Assembly: GCF_000447205.1 (NCBI RefSeq)
Contig: NZ_AUWY01000092.1
Coordinates: forward strand, 1-55,163
DNA: 55,163 bases
Origin: Sphingobium ummariense RL-3
GTDB taxonomy: Bacteria > Pseudomonadota > Alphaproteobacteria > Sphingomonadales > Sphingomonadaceae
Reading direction: 5' to 3'
Shown: one piece after another, positions 1 through 9,359 of the stretch
How positions within the stretch are numbered: position 1 is the first letter of the stretch
Layout of the letters: each line of letters begins with the position of its first letter
The notes under the pieces: model-generated
Database searches by the model: none
What the model saw: the letters and a program-made list of their open reading frames with translations, nothing else
What the model was told of the DNA's origin: nothing
Translations under genes and position numbers: made by a program

Positions 1-805
1 GTGCGGGCGGTGGCGCACCGGTGGACACTGGCGGCGTGGGCGTGACGGCAGCGATCCGCGCGCCCACGGTGGTGGGGAAATGCCCGAAATGAACCGCGGC
101 AGCCTTCTGCGCCGCCGTCAGATAGGGCATCTTCTGCATATAGGGGGTGATGGCGGTGGCTAGCTGCACCGGCATGGTCTGGTCCGCGATCTTCTTCGCT
201 TCCGTTTGCCGGTTGTTCATCGCCAGGATGAAGGCGCGATACCGCCAAGCAGCCCGGTCGCTCTTGTAAAGCAGGGGCTCCAGCACCTTTTCGGCCGCAT
301 CGACCTGCCCGGAAATGCCGAGGGAAGCAGCATAGCGACGCAGGATCTCCGGGTCGTCCGGGCTCGCCTTGAGCGCCGCCTGATAGTCGCGCTGGGCGCC
401 GGCCTGATCGCCCGTCAGGTCACGGGCCAGAGCACGGTCGGACAGGAAGCCCTTGTCCGGATAGCCGAGGCGCGTCGCCTGGTCGAACAGCCGCAGCGCC
501 TCGGCCGGGTTCTGCATCTGCAGCATCACCCTGGCCAGCCCGGCCTTGATACGACCGTTGCCGCTTTCGATCGCATCGGCACGCGCGAAGAAGCCGGCAG
601 CGGCGCGGGGATCGTTCAGGGCCAGCGCCGCCTCGCCCGCGCCGATCAGCGCCGCGACATCGCGGGGATTGGTGGCCAGCCGCGCGAGATGGCCATTGAG
701 ATCGGCCGCCTCCGCAGGACGCACCAGCTGGGCCTGGTCATATTGGGCATGGGCGGGGCCGGCAATCACCAGGCCTGCAAGAATCCGGAAAGGGAGATAT
801 TTCAC
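1..805 (-). CDS. Secreted TPR-repeat protein (3' end outside window)
   Basis: The start is GTG at 803-805. The in-frame codon TAA lies four codons upstream, so this is the first possible start, and AAGGG upstream can serve as ribosome binding site. The first 20 residues are a clean Sec signal peptide (MKYLPFRILAGLVIAGPAHA, cut before QYDQ). Residues from about 30 to 220 are Ala-rich helical repeats of tetratricopeptide type (for example the stretches around NPRDVAALIGAGEAALAL and DPEILRRYAASLG). The visible end is Pro/Thr/Ala-rich, like the linker before a SPOR domain in related sphingomonad proteins, but that domain would lie outside the window. Inferred role: periplasmic protein linked to the cell wall or division. 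It follows ftsZ on the same strand after a 107-base gap. About 268 residues are visible. Confidence 0.75.
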   Translation of the reverse strand, partial: MKYLPFRILAGLVIAGPAHAQYDQAQLVRPAEAADLNGHLARLATNPRDVAALIGAGEAALALNDPRAAAGFFARADAIESGNGRIKAGLARVMLQMQNPAEALRLFDQATRLGYPDKGFLSDRALARDLTGDQAGAQRDYQAALKASPDDPEILRRYAASLGISGQVDAAEKVLEPLLYKSDRAAWRYRAFILAMNNRQTEAKKIADQTMPVQLATAITPYMQKMPYLTAAQKAAAVHFGHFPTTVGARIAAVTPTPPVSTGAPPPA

Positions 806-912
806 GCCGATCCCTTAACCGATCCCGCCATGAATGGGAAATTGATGGCGAAAGCCAGTGCGCCGGACCGCCCGCCAGGGGCGGCGGCACGCCCCGAGCG
901 CGCTTTGCAGTC

Positions 913-2355
913 CTACTGGTTGCTCTGCCGGTTGAGGAAGCGCGGAATATCCACGCCCGGCGTCGCATCGTCCGGCGCCGCCGCCTTGTCGGCGCCCCGG
1001 GTCAGTCCTGCCATGCGCTCGAACAGCGTGCCGCCTGTGGCGACGCGCGGCGCGGGCGCCGGTTCGGGCGCTGCGGGAGCCGGCTGGGCGCTGTCAGCGC
1101 CCAGCAGCAACTCGTCCTGCGAGCCGTCCTCGTCGGCGAAAACCGCCGACGGCCGGGGGGATGCAAAGGGGGCGGCTTCCGGCTTCTCGGTGCGCGGTGC
1201 CGGGATGGGCGCGGGCGCAGGCGCTTCCGGCACGTCCAGTTCCAGCGTCTCGGGCTCCGGCTCGGGCGCAGCGACCGGCGCAGGCTGAGCAGCGGGAGCC
1301 GGCTTGGGCGCGGCGGCCGTCGGCACCGACACGGACGGACGATTGGCGAAGCTGAAGGGCTGGGTCAGCGGCGCCGCGTTGCCACCCACCTCACTATCGA
1401 TGCCGGTGGCGACCACCGATACCCGGATCTTGCCGTTGAGATTGTCGTTGAAGGCCGAGCCCCAGATGATGTTCGCGTCCGGATCGACCAGTTCGCGGAT
1501 ATGGTTCGCAGCCTCGTCCACTTCCATCAGACGCATGTCGTCGCCGCCGACGATCGACACGATCACGCCCTTGGCGCCGCGCATGGACACACCGTCGAGC
1601 AACGGGTTGGCGATCGCCTTTTCCGCCGCCTGGAGCGCACGGCCGTCGCCTTCCGCCTCGCCGGTGCCCATCATCGCCTTGCCCATTTCGCCCATCACCG
1701 ACCGCACGTCGGCGAAGTCGAGGTTGATGAGGCCGGGCATGACCATCAGGTCGGTGATGCCGCGCACACCCTGCTGCAGCACCTCGTCCCCCATCTGGAA
1801 GGCTTCCTTGAAGGTGGTGTTGGGGTTCGCGATCAGGAACAGGTTCTGGTTCGGGATGACGATGAGGGTATCGACATGCTTCTGCAGCTCCTCGATGCCG
1901 GCTTCGGCGGAGCGCATGCGCCGGCTGCCCTCGAAGGTGAAGGGCTTGGTCACGACACCGACGGTCAGGATGCCCTTGTCGCGCGCGGCCTTGGCGATGA
2001 CGGGAGCGGCGCCGGTGCCGGTGCCGCCGCCCATGCCGGCGGCGATGAAGCACATATGCGCGCCTTCCAGCGCCTGGTCGACGGAAGCGATGGTCTCCTC
2101 GGCGGCAGCCTTGCCGATTTCAGGCCGCGAACCAGCGCCCAGGCCCTCCGTGATCTGCGGCCCGAGCTGGATGCGACGCTCGGCCGGCGACGCATTAAGT
2201 GCCTGCGCATCGGTATTGGCTACGATGAAGTCCACGCCCTCGACCGAGGCCGCGATCATGTTCGCGATCGCATTGCCGCCCGCACCGCCGACGCCGATTA
2301 CCGCGATCCGCGGCTTCAGTTCGTCCACATGGGGCGGGCTGATCTCAATGCTCAT
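913..2355 (-). CDS. ftsZ: Cell division GTPase FtsZ
   Basis: Tubulin-like GTPase that polymerises into the Z ring at midcell and recruits the divisome. The nucleotide-binding glycine loop GGGTGTG is at residues 109-115, an N-terminal GVGGAGGNA loop at 21-29, and the catalytic T7 loop NLDFADV at 211-217. After about residue 320 comes a long Pro/Ala/Glu-rich linker typical of alphaproteobacterial FtsZ (480 residues against about 380 in E. coli). The protein ends in a conserved tail, DIPRFLNRQ, the docking peptide for FtsA and other partners. It is the last gene of the dcw cluster and is separated from ftsA by a 105-base gap that may hold its own promoter. Confidence 0.98.
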   Translation of the reverse strand: MSIEISPPHVDELKPRIAVIGVGGAGGNAIANMIAASVEGVDFIVANTDAQALNASPAERRIQLGPQITEGLGAGSRPEIGKAAAEETIASVDQALEGAHMCFIAAGMGGGTGTGAAPVIAKAARDKGILTVGVVTKPFTFEGSRRMRSAEAGIEELQKHVDTLIVIPNQNLFLIANPNTTFKEAFQMGDEVLQQGVRGITDLMVMPGLINLDFADVRSVMGEMGKAMMGTGEAEGDGRALQAAEKAIANPLLDGVSMRGAKGVIVSIVGGDDMRLMEVDEAANHIRELVDPDANIIWGSAFNDNLNGKIRVSVVATGIDSEVGGNAAPLTQPFSFANRPSVSVPTAAAPKPAPAAQPAPVAAPEPEPETLELDVPEAPAPAPIPAPRTEKPEAAPFASPRPSAVFADEDGSQDELLLGADSAQPAPAAPEPAPAPRVATGGTLFERMAGLTRGADKAAAPDDATPGVDIPRFLNRQSNQ

Positions 2356-2460
2356 ACTACTGCTCCCTCAGCTTCCCTCTTGGAAAGCAACACCGTCATC
2401 AAATGTTAACACCAGAAAATAGAGTATTTCACCACCTATTTTCGTTCAGTCGAGATTCGA
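2356..2460 (-). promoter_or_regulatory. ftsA-ftsZ gap with GANTC and GTTAAC motifs
   Basis: This 105-base AT-richer gap is the only long break in the distal half of the dcw cluster. It contains one CcrM target, GATTC at 2454-2458, and GTTAAC at 2405-2410, which resembles a CtrA half-site. In Caulobacter ftsZ is known to be controlled by CtrA and GANTC methylation. That this gap acts the same way is inference; no convincing -35/-10 pair was assigned. Confidence 0.3.
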
Positions 2461-3747
2461 TCAATAATTCGTGCGCATCGCACGCACCATGCGCTGCCAC
2501 CATTGCGGGGCGCCCAGACGGTGCACAGTCTGGGGCGCCGGCGCCATGGTCCTGAGATCAACCGGGTTCGTGGCGCCATAAAGGGCCAGTCCAGCCAGCG
2601 TCGCGAAGGCCGGGCCGCTATGCGCTTCAGGCAGAGCGGCAAGACCGCGGGGCCGTCCGATCCTGACCGCGCGGCCCAGCGCCCCCTGCGCATAGTCGGC
2701 GATGCCCTTCATTTCCGCGCCGCCGCCGGTCAGCACGACCTGCCGCCCGGTGGGGCTGTTGAAGCCCATGCCCGCAAGCGCGGTGTTCACCTCCGCCATC
2801 AGCTGGTTCAGCCGCTCGCAGATGACGCCGACCAGCGCGGCGCGGGTAATCTTGCCGCCTTCCGCATTGGGACCGGCGCTCTGGCCCGCGACCAGCGCCT
2901 CGCCATGGGGCGAGGCGATCTCGATCATTTCCCGGAAATCGCGGCGGTTCTGCATCGCCGAGCCGTAGAAGCATTTGATCCGCTCCGCCTGGCTGCGGCG
3001 GATGCCGAAGGCCGAGGCGATGTCGTCGGTGATGTCGGATGCACCGATCGGGATCGAATGCAGCCCCACCAGCATCCCCCCGGCGTAAAGTGAGACGTTG
3101 GTGACGCCCGCACCCAGCTCCACCAGCGCGACGCCCAGGTCGCGCTCTTCCTCCGACAGGCAGGCCAGACCGGTGGCGATAGGCGAAGCCACGATCGAGT
3201 TGACGTTGAGATAGGCGCCACGCACGCACAGGTCGAGATTGGCGAGCGGCGCGCCGTCCGCCAGGACCACATGGATGTCGACGCCCAGCAGGTCGGCATG
3301 CATGCCCAGCGGCTTCTTGACCGGCACGCGACCATTGATGGTGAAGCAGGTCGGCTGTGCGTGGAGCACCACCCGGCCATCGGGATCGATGCCCTGCTGG
3401 CCGGTCGCGAGCAGGTCGTCGATATCCGGCTGCTCGACGCGATAGCCGCCCATGTCGCGCTCGACGGTGACGACATCGCTGACCAGACTGCCGCCCGAAA
3501 AGCTGACCCAGACGTCCTCGATATTGGTGCCGGCCACGCGCTCGGCCTGTTCCACCGTCTCCCGCACGGCCAGTTCGGTCCGCTCCATGTCGGCAATGAA
3601 GCCGCGTCGCACCCCCCTGCTCTCGCGCTGGCCGGTGCCCAGGATCGCCAGTTCGCCCGTGTCGGTGCGGCCCGCGATCAGCGCGGACACCTTCCACGAA
3701 CCAATGTCGATCGCGGTGATGAGCTTCTCGACCTTGGGCTGTGCCAT
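2461..3747 (-). CDS. ftsA: Cell division protein FtsA
   Basis: Actin-like ATPase that tethers FtsZ filaments to the inner membrane and links them to later divisome proteins. The N-terminus shows the phosphate-1 motif (ITAIDIGSWKVSALI, about residues 10-24) of the actin/Hsp70 fold. The adenosine motif VVLTGGGAEMKGI lies near residue 345, and the SHS2-like 1C insert falls between the two halves. Length 428 residues is normal. The last residues, QWWQRMVRAMRTNY, form a short amphipathic tail as expected for the membrane-targeting sequence. The start is 3 bases after the ftsQ stop, so the two genes are probably co-transcribed and coupled. Confidence 0.97.
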   Translation of the reverse strand: MAQPKVEKLITAIDIGSWKVSALIAGRTDTGELAILGTGQRESRGVRRGFIADMERTELAVRETVEQAERVAGTNIEDVWVSFSGGSLVSDVVTVERDMGGYRVEQPDIDDLLATGQQGIDPDGRVVLHAQPTCFTINGRVPVKKPLGMHADLLGVDIHVVLADGAPLANLDLCVRGAYLNVNSIVASPIATGLACLSEEERDLGVALVELGAGVTNVSLYAGGMLVGLHSIPIGASDITDDIASAFGIRRSQAERIKCFYGSAMQNRRDFREMIEIASPHGEALVAGQSAGPNAEGGKITRAALVGVICERLNQLMAEVNTALAGMGFNSPTGRQVVLTGGGAEMKGIADYAQGALGRAVRIGRPRGLAALPEAHSGPAFATLAGLALYGATNPVDLRTMAPAPQTVHRLGAPQWWQRMVRAMRTNY

Positions 3748-3750
3748 GGC

Positions 3751-4695
3751 TTACCCTTCCTCGCCTTGGGCGGGCGCGCTCGCGCTCTCGTCCGGCTTCA
3801 CCGGCTTGTCCTCCGCCTGGCCCCGCGGCAGGCGCAGGACGAAACGATCCGGATCGCGCATGTCGAACCGGACGATACCACGGCCCAGAAGCCGGTTGAC
3901 GCCGTCCATCCGGGCAAAGTTCACCAGCGCGGCGGCGGACTGCGTGTCGCCTTCGGGCAGCGACAGCGTCTCACCCGACTGGAAGCGCAGGTCCCAGCGG
4001 CGGTTCCCGACCCAGGTCGCGCCCGCCAGCATAGGCTTGAGCGCCGGGGCGTTCTCCATCAGCCGGTTGAGCCCGGCGGTCTGGCGGTTGGCGTTGGGAC
4101 CGACGACCAGCGGCAGATCCGGCATGGCGCTAGCCGACACCTGCTGCAGCACGACGCCGGACACGTCGATCAGGTGCAGCCTGCCCTCATGCTGCCACAC
4201 GGCGACGGGATCGCGCTCGACGATGTCGACCACCAGCGTGTCGGGCAGGCGACGGGAAATGCGCGCATCCTTGACCCAGCCGAGCTTCAGCATCTCGCTG
4301 CGGACCCGAGGCAGGTCGAGCGAGAGCATGGAACGGTCAACCTGGCCGAGCGCGATATTGTAGACCGGCATCTCGTCCATCCGCTCGACGCCGCGCACCT
4401 CGACCTTTTCGACTTCGAAACCGGCGCGGGCGGCAAGGTCCGAGGCACCATGACGAAGCATGTCGGGGACGCCGAAGATCAAGGCGATGCCCGTGACGAT
4501 CGCCAGCGCGATGCCGACGATCGCCCAGCTTGCAAGGCGCTGGAGCGTCGCTTCGCTGACAGGGAGCGCCTCGATGAGGCGGTCGATCCAGGAGGTGCGC
4601 TTGAGCTGCTTGCCATTGGCCTTCGCCTTGGGGCGCGGCCCCGTGTTGCTGGTCAGCCGCGCGGTGCCGCCGCGCCTTATCCGTGCCTCAGCCAT
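3751..4695 (-). CDS. ftsQ: Cell division protein FtsQ
   Basis: Bitopic inner-membrane protein that scaffolds FtsB/FtsL and FtsW/FtsI in the divisome. The N-terminal 60 residues are basic and cytoplasmic and are followed by one transmembrane segment (about residues 68-92, WAIVGIALAIVTGIALIFGV). A POTRA domain follows, beginning around FEVEKVEVRGVERM with conserved strands (LPRVRSEMLKLGWVKDARISR), then the FtsQ beta domain with VDIVERDPVAVWQ. Length 314 residues fits alphaproteobacteria. The C-terminal tail is acidic and Ala-rich. Its ATG overlaps the last 8 bases of ddl, suggesting translational coupling. Confidence 0.95.
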   Translation of the reverse strand: MAEARIRRGGTARLTSNTGPRPKAKANGKQLKRTSWIDRLIEALPVSEATLQRLASWAIVGIALAIVTGIALIFGVPDMLRHGASDLAARAGFEVEKVEVRGVERMDEMPVYNIALGQVDRSMLSLDLPRVRSEMLKLGWVKDARISRRLPDTLVVDIVERDPVAVWQHEGRLHLIDVSGVVLQQVSASAMPDLPLVVGPNANRQTAGLNRLMENAPALKPMLAGATWVGNRRWDLRFQSGETLSLPEGDTQSAAALVNFARMDGVNRLLGRGIVRFDMRDPDRFVLRLPRGQAEDKPVKPDESASAPAQGEEG

Positions 4696-5632
4696 GTTCC
4701 GCCTTCCCCCTCAGCGCGTCCTCGACGATCCTCTCGACCAGTTCCGCATAGTCGACGCCCAGCTTCGCGGCCTGCTCGGGTACGAGGCTCAAGGGCGTCA
4801 TGCCCGGCTGGGTGTTGACCTCCAGCAGGAAGAGCCCTTCGACGCCCTGTTCGTCGTCCCAGCGGAAATCGGCGCGCGACGCACCCCGGCAGCCGAGCAG
4901 CCGGTGCGCCCGGAGCGCGATCGCCTTGCAGGCCTGCGCGATATCGTCCGGCACGTCGGCCGGGCAGATATGGTCGGTCATGCCGTCCGTATATTTGGCG
5001 TCGAAATCATAGAAGCCGCTCTTGGGACGCAGCTCCGTCACCAGCAGCGCCTCCTCGCCCAGCACGGCGGTGGTGAGCTCGCGGCCCCGGATATAGGGTT
5101 CTGCCAGCAGTTCCTCGAAATGCTGCCATGGCCCTTCGACATCGCGGCCGATGGGATTGCCGTAATTGCCGTCGGCGGTGACGATGGCGACGCCGACCGA
5201 GCTGCCCTCGTTCACCGGCTTGACGACATAGGGGCGCGGCAGCGGGTCGCCCTGAAACAGGCTGTCGCTGCGCACCACCTGGCCGCCGGGCATGGGGATG
5301 CCGTGGGGCACCAGCGCCTGCTTGGTGAGCTGCTTGTCGATCGCGATGACGGAGGTCGCAAGGCCCGAATGGGTGTAGGTGAGGCCCATCAGGTCCATCA
5401 TCCCCTGCACCGTGCCGTCCTCGCCCGGGACGCCGTGGAGGGCGTTGAAGACGACGTCGGCCTTCACCTCGGCAAGGCGTAGCGCGACGTCGCGGTCCAT
5501 GTCGATGCGGGTGACCCGATGGCCGCGCGATTCCAGCGCCTTGGCGACGCCTTCGCCGCTGGAGAGCGAGACGGAGCGCTCCGCCGACCAGCCGCCCATC
5601 AGGACGACGACATGCCAGGGACCGCGGCTCAT
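4688..5632 (-). CDS. ddl: D-alanine--D-alanine ligase
   Basis: ATP-grasp enzyme that joins two D-alanines to supply the dipeptide added by MurF. Motifs seen: GGWSAERSVSLSSG near the N-terminus (family signature HG..GEDG, here GGWSAERS), the GEDG loop in NALHGVPGEDGTVQG, the ATP-binding PYVVKPVNEGSSVGV, and the C-terminal metal and substrate site FLLEVNTQPGMTPLSLVP. I start at the ATG at 5632 (MSRGPW), because AGGAAGG lies six bases upstream; a start six codons earlier lacks such a site. 314 residues, normal for DdlB. It sits between murB and ftsQ, the usual alphaproteobacterial position. Confidence 0.96.
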   Translation of the reverse strand: MSRGPWHVVVLMGGWSAERSVSLSSGEGVAKALESRGHRVTRIDMDRDVALRLAEVKADVVFNALHGVPGEDGTVQGMMDLMGLTYTHSGLATSVIAIDKQLTKQALVPHGIPMPGGQVVRSDSLFQGDPLPRPYVVKPVNEGSSVGVAIVTADGNYGNPIGRDVEGPWQHFEELLAEPYIRGRELTTAVLGEEALLVTELRPKSGFYDFDAKYTDGMTDHICPADVPDDIAQACKAIALRAHRLLGCRGASRADFRWDDEQGVEGLFLLEVNTQPGMTPLSLVPEQAAKLGVDYAELVERIVEDALRGKAEHG

Positions 5633-5702
5633 CGGGCGTCCTTCCTGCACGAAGGCGTAGAGCGACCCGTAGAGTAAAACGCGGTGCGCGGGAGGGGGTG
5701 GA

Positions 5703-6620
5703 TCATGCCGGTTTTCCTACGCGCTGGATTTCCCATTCGAGGTCGATGCCGCTGGTCGCCTTGACGCGGCGGCGGACCTCCTCGCCCAGCCCTTCGATGT
5801 CGGCGCTGGTGGCGTCACCCAAGTTGAGCAGGAAATTCGTATGTTTTTCAGATACTTGTGCTCCGCCCATGGCGAGCCCCCGACAGCCGGCCTGATCGAC
5901 CAGCTGCCATGCCTTGTGCCCTTCCGGGTTCTTGAAGGTGGAGCCGCCGGTCTTGCTGCGCAGCGGCTGGCTTTCCTCGCGCGCGGCGGCGATGCGGTCC
6001 ATTTCCGCCTGGATCGCGGCGGGATCGCCGGGGATGCCGCGAAAGACCGCGCTCACTACCACCGCGCCGTCGGGCAGGCTGCTGTGGCGATAGGTGTAGC
6101 CGAGGTCGGCATTGGACAGCGTCACCCGCTCGCCCGAGCGGAGGACCACATCGCATTCGAGCAATATGTCGCAGGTCTCGCGGCCATAGGCGCCGCCGTT
6201 CATCCGCACGAAGCCGCCGACCGTGCCGGGGATGGAACGCAGGAATTCGAGCCCGGCGATGCCCTTGTCGCGCGCCGTCGAGGAGACGAGGATGCCCGAG
6301 GCGCCGCCGCCGCAGCGTAGCGTCGTCGCGTCGACCGCCTCCACCGTGGCGAAGGGCTTGCCGAGGCGCACGACCACGCCCGGCACACCGCCGTCGCGGA
6401 CGATGAGGTTGGACCCGAGGCCGAGCGCCATGACCGGAATCGTGGGATCGAGGCCCTTCAGGAAATCGGCGAGGTCGTCAGCATCCTTGGGCTCAAACAG
6501 CCACTGCGCCGCGCCGCCGCTCTTGAACCAGACGAGCGGCGCCAGCGGCACTTGCGCGGTGAGCCTGCCCCGCACGGGGGGCATTGCCGCCTGGTCGAGA
6601 GAGGGCGCCGATGCGCTCAC
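5703..6620 (-). CDS. murB: UDP-N-acetylenolpyruvoylglucosamine reductase MurB
   Basis: FAD-dependent enzyme that reduces UDP-GlcNAc-enolpyruvate to UDP-MurNAc, the second committed step of peptidoglycan synthesis. Seen are the FAD-binding [13 protein letters not shown] and [14 protein letters not shown] motifs. The type II MurB pattern follows: [26 protein letters not shown], then [15 protein letters not shown], the catalytic [13 protein letters not shown] serine segment, and [19 protein letters not shown]. The GTG at 6618-6620 overlaps the murC stop as GTGA, giving 305 residues. A longer frame exists upstream but would run far into murC. Confidence 0.96.
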   Translation of the reverse strand: MSASAPSLDQAAMPPVRGRLTAQVPLAPLVWFKSGGAAQWLFEPKDADDLADFLKGLDPTIPVMALGLGSNLIVRDGGVPGVVVRLGKPFATVEAVDATTLRCGGGASGILVSSTARDKGIAGLEFLRSIPGTVGGFVRMNGGAYGRETCDILLECDVVLRSGERVTLSNADLGYTYRHSSLPDGAVVVSAVFRGIPGDPAAIQAEMDRIAAAREESQPLRSKTGGSTFKNPEGHKAWQLVDQAGCRGLAMGGAQVSEKHTNFLLNLGDATSADIEGLGEEVRRRVKATSGIDLEWEIQRVGKPA

Positions 6621-8044
6621 GCCGCCTCCTTCGCCTTTGCCGCGACCGCATCGGCGAGGCCGGCGGCCCATTTCGTGATGTCGCCCGCGCCGAGGCAGAT
6701 GATCATGTCGTCGGCCTGGACGTCGGCGGCGATGGCGACGGCGAGCGCGTCGGCGCCTTCCACCGTCGCGGCGGCGCGATGGCCGCGGCGCTTGAGCCCG
6801 GCGACCAGCGCGGCGCTGTCGACGCCCTCGATCGGCTGTTCGCCCGCCGGATAGACTGGGGCGGCATAGACGATGTCGGCGTCGTTGAAGGCCTGCTGGA
6901 ACTCGTCCATCAGGTCGTGCAAGCGGGTGAAGCGGTGCGGCTGGACCACGGCGATGACGCGGCCCTTCGCCCCCTCACGTGCGGCGGCGAGCACGGCGCG
7001 GATCTCGACCGGATGGTGGCCATAATCGTCGATGACCGTCGCCGTCCCGCCAGCCACCGCAATCTCGCCGACCTTGGTGAAGCGGCGCTTCACCCCGCCG
7101 AACTTGGCGAAGCCGGTGCGGATGATCGCGTCGCCGATGCCCATCTGCAGCGCGACGCCGATCGCGGCCATGGCGTTCAGCACATTGTGGCGGCCGGGCA
7201 TGGGCAGCTCGATCCCCTCGATCCGGCGAGTCGATCCGTCGCGCTCGCGGATCTGGACGTCGAAGCGGTTGCCGCCGGGGATGGACTGCACATTCTCGCC
7301 CCGGATGTCGGCCTGCGCCGAGAAGCCATAGGTGACGATGCGGCGATCCTGCACGCGCGGCAGGATGGCCTGCACCTCCGGATGGTCGAGGCAGAGCATC
7401 GCCGCGCCGTAGAAGGGGACATTGCCGACGAATTCGACGAAGGCGTCCTTCACCTTGTCGAAGGAGCCGTAATGGTCGAGATGCTCCGGGTCGATATTGG
7501 TGACGACCGCCAGCGTGCCGTCCAGGCGCAGGAAGCTGCCGTCGCTTTCATCGGCTTCCACCACCATCCAGTCGCTGTTGCCGAGGCGTGCGTTGGAGCC
7601 GTAGCTGTTGATGATGCCGCCGTTGATGACGGTCGGATCCACCCCGCCCGCGTCAAGCAGCGCCGCGACCATCGAGGTGGTCGTGGTCTTGCCGTGCGTG
7701 CCGGCGACGGCGACGGTCGATTTGAGGCGCATCAGTTCCGCCAGCATCTCCGCCCGGCGGATGACGGGGATGCGGTTTTCCAGCGCCAGCTCGACCTCCG
7801 GATTGCCGCGCTTGATCGCGGTGGAGGTGACGACCACGGCGGCATCGCCCAGATTTTCGGCCTTGTGGCCGATCATCACCCGGATGCCCTTCTTGCGCAG
7901 CCCTTCCACGACATAGCCTTCGGCCACGTCGGAGCCCTGCACGCTATAGCCCAGATTGTGCATCACCTCGGCGATGCCGGACATGCCGATGCCGCCGATG
8001 CCGATGAAATGGATCGTGCCGATGTCGGTGCCGACACCCTTCAT
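6617..8044 (-). CDS. murC: UDP-N-acetylmuramate--L-alanine ligase MurC
   Basis: Adds L-alanine to UDP-MurNAc in the cytoplasm, using ATP. The N-terminal Rossmann region holds [20 protein letters not shown]. The Mur-ligase ATP loop GTHGKT is at residues 115-120. Further family motifs are [33 protein letters not shown] and [10 protein letters not shown]. 475 residues is the usual size. It starts 148 bases after murG, a gap filled by an inverted repeat, and its stop overlaps the murB start. Confidence 0.97.
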   Translation of the reverse strand: MKGVGTDIGTIHFIGIGGIGMSGIAEVMHNLGYSVQGSDVAEGYVVEGLRKKGIRVMIGHKAENLGDAAVVVTSTAIKRGNPEVELALENRIPVIRRAEMLAELMRLKSTVAVAGTHGKTTTTSMVAALLDAGGVDPTVINGGIINSYGSNARLGNSDWMVVEADESDGSFLRLDGTLAVVTNIDPEHLDHYGSFDKVKDAFVEFVGNVPFYGAAMLCLDHPEVQAILPRVQDRRIVTYGFSAQADIRGENVQSIPGGNRFDVQIRERDGSTRRIEGIELPMPGRHNVLNAMAAIGVALQMGIGDAIIRTGFAKFGGVKRRFTKVGEIAVAGGTATVIDDYGHHPVEIRAVLAAAREGAKGRVIAVVQPHRFTRLHDLMDEFQQAFNDADIVYAAPVYPAGEQPIEGVDSAALVAGLKRRGHRAAATVEGADALAVAIAADVQADDMIICLGAGDITKWAAGLADAVAAKAKEAA

Positions 8045-8071
8045 GCGTTAATCTCCAAAGCGTCCAAAATA

Positions 8072-8161
8072 CCGTCATGCCAGCGAACGCTGGCATCTCT
8101 TTTGCCTTGAGCCACGGCGCAGGAAGAAGAAGCGGGATCCCAGCTTTCGCTGGGATGACGG
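8072..8161. repeat. GTCATCCC-type paired inverted repeat (family A), copy 1
   Basis: The gap between murG and murC holds two short palindromes facing each other, CGTCATGCCAGCG..CGCTGGCAT and GGGATCCCAGC..GCTGGGATGACG, joined by a purine-rich GAAGAAGC spacer. The same layout recurs at 11184-11265 and 52076-52164 in this window. It resembles REP/BIME-like extragenic palindromes common in sphingomonad genomes (recalled, not searched). It could form a hairpin in the murG-murC transcript. Confidence 0.85.
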
Positions 8162-8192
8162 CGAGAGATGGGGTGAAGGAAGGAAGCGAGGC

Positions 8193-9359
8193 TCACGCCG
8201 GCACCCCCTGCAGGTTGAGGGTGGTGGGTGTGGGACCGGTGCGGACGGGATCGTTGACGATCGGCGCCGGGCCTATGCTTTCGAGCAGGTCGGCCATGTC
8301 GCGGGCGGCGTCCGGGCGGCCGCAGGAGCGGGCGCGCTTCGCCGCGTTCTGAAGCGCGCCGGGCTCCATCGCCATCTTCTGCATCTGCTTGGCGAGCTCG
8401 ACGGCGGTGAAGCGCGCCTGCGGGATGGTGCGGGCGCCACCGGCCTCGGTCATTTCGCGGGCGTTGGCGGTCTGGTGGTCGTCCATCGCGCTGGGCAGCG
8501 GCACCAGGATCGCCGGGCGGCCGGCGCAGGTCAGTTCCGCAAGGGTGGAGGCGCCCGCGCGGGCGATCACCAGATGCGACCAGCCGAGCTTTTCCGGCAC
8601 GTCGTTGAAATAGGTGGCGAGGTCGGCGGGAATCTCCTGCTCGGCATAGAGCCGGCGGACGCGCTCGATATCCTCCGCCCGGCACTGCTGCGTCACCTGG
8701 AGGCGGCGGCGCAGGCTGAGCGGCAGGAGGCCGAGGCCATCGGGCACGACCGAGGACAGGATGCTCGCGCCCTGGCTGCCGCCGATCACGAGCACGCGGA
8801 ACACGCTCTCGTCGGTCAGTGCCGGAAACTCCTCGTCGCGCAGGGCCTTCACCTCCTCGCGCACGGGATTGCCGATCAGGTGGACCTTGGACGCATATTT
8901 GTCCTTCAGCCGCTCCACCAGCGGATAGGCGGTGGCGATGGCGTTCACCCGCCCTGCCAGCAGCCGGTTGACCCGGCCCAGCACCGCATTCTGTTCATGA
9001 ATCGCGGTCGGGATGCCGTCGGCCAGCGCGCCGAGCAGCGCGGGCATGGCGGGATAGCCGCCGAAGCCCACCACAGCGGTCGGCCGGAAGGTCTCGTTGA
9101 GGCGGCGCGCCATGGCGCGACCGGCGAGGATCGCCTTGAGCGCACCGGGCCAGGTGCGGGGGTCCTTGGTCATCCGGCCGGCGGGCAGGACGTGGACCTG
9201 CGCCTTGTCGAAGATGCCGGGGATCTTGGCGCCGCGCTCGTCGGTGACGAGGGCGACATGATGGCCGCGCGCCATCAGCTCCTCCGCCACGGCGTGCGCG
9301 GGTATCATGTGGCCGCCCGTCCCGCCGGCGGCGAGGACGAAGTGACGGGAAATGCTCAT
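8193..9359 (-). CDS. murG: Lipid II-forming N-acetylglucosaminyltransferase MurG
   Basis: Peripheral membrane GT28 glycosyltransferase that adds GlcNAc to lipid I on the cytoplasmic face, giving lipid II. The N-terminal G loop GGTGGHM is at residues 12-18. Also visible are GFGGYPAMPAL, the second glycine loop LVIGGSQGA, and the UDP-sugar site with HLVIARAGASTLAEL and PAILVPLPSAMDDHQ. The ATG at 9359 overlaps the ftsW stop as ATGA, giving 388 residues. An open frame extends further upstream into ftsW but is not needed. The C-terminal 30 residues are an unusual Pro/Thr-rich tail. Confidence 0.97.
   Translation of the reverse strand: MSISRHFVLAAGGTGGHMIPAHAVAEELMARGHHVALVTDERGAKIPGIFDKAQVHVLPAGRMTKDPRTWPGALKAILAGRAMARRLNETFRPTAVVGFGGYPAMPALLGALADGIPTAIHEQNAVLGRVNRLLAGRVNAIATAYPLVERLKDKYASKVHLIGNPVREEVKALRDEEFPALTDESVFRVLVIGGSQGASILSSVVPDGLGLLPLSLRRRLQVTQQCRAEDIERVRRLYAEQEIPADLATYFNDVPEKLGWSHLVIARAGASTLAELTCAGRPAILVPLPSAMDDHQTANAREMTEAGGARTIPQARFTAVELAKQMQKMAMEPGALQNAAKRARSCGRPDAARDMADLLESIGPAPIVNDPVRTGPTPTTLNLQGVPA

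Noticed and set aside
6584..8110. Long plus-strand open frame (over 500 codons) across murC
   Set aside because: It is antisense to murC, a complete and clearly recognised gene. In high-GC DNA the antisense frame is often open. The composition (His/Asp/Ala/Arg-rich) has no protein-like motif.
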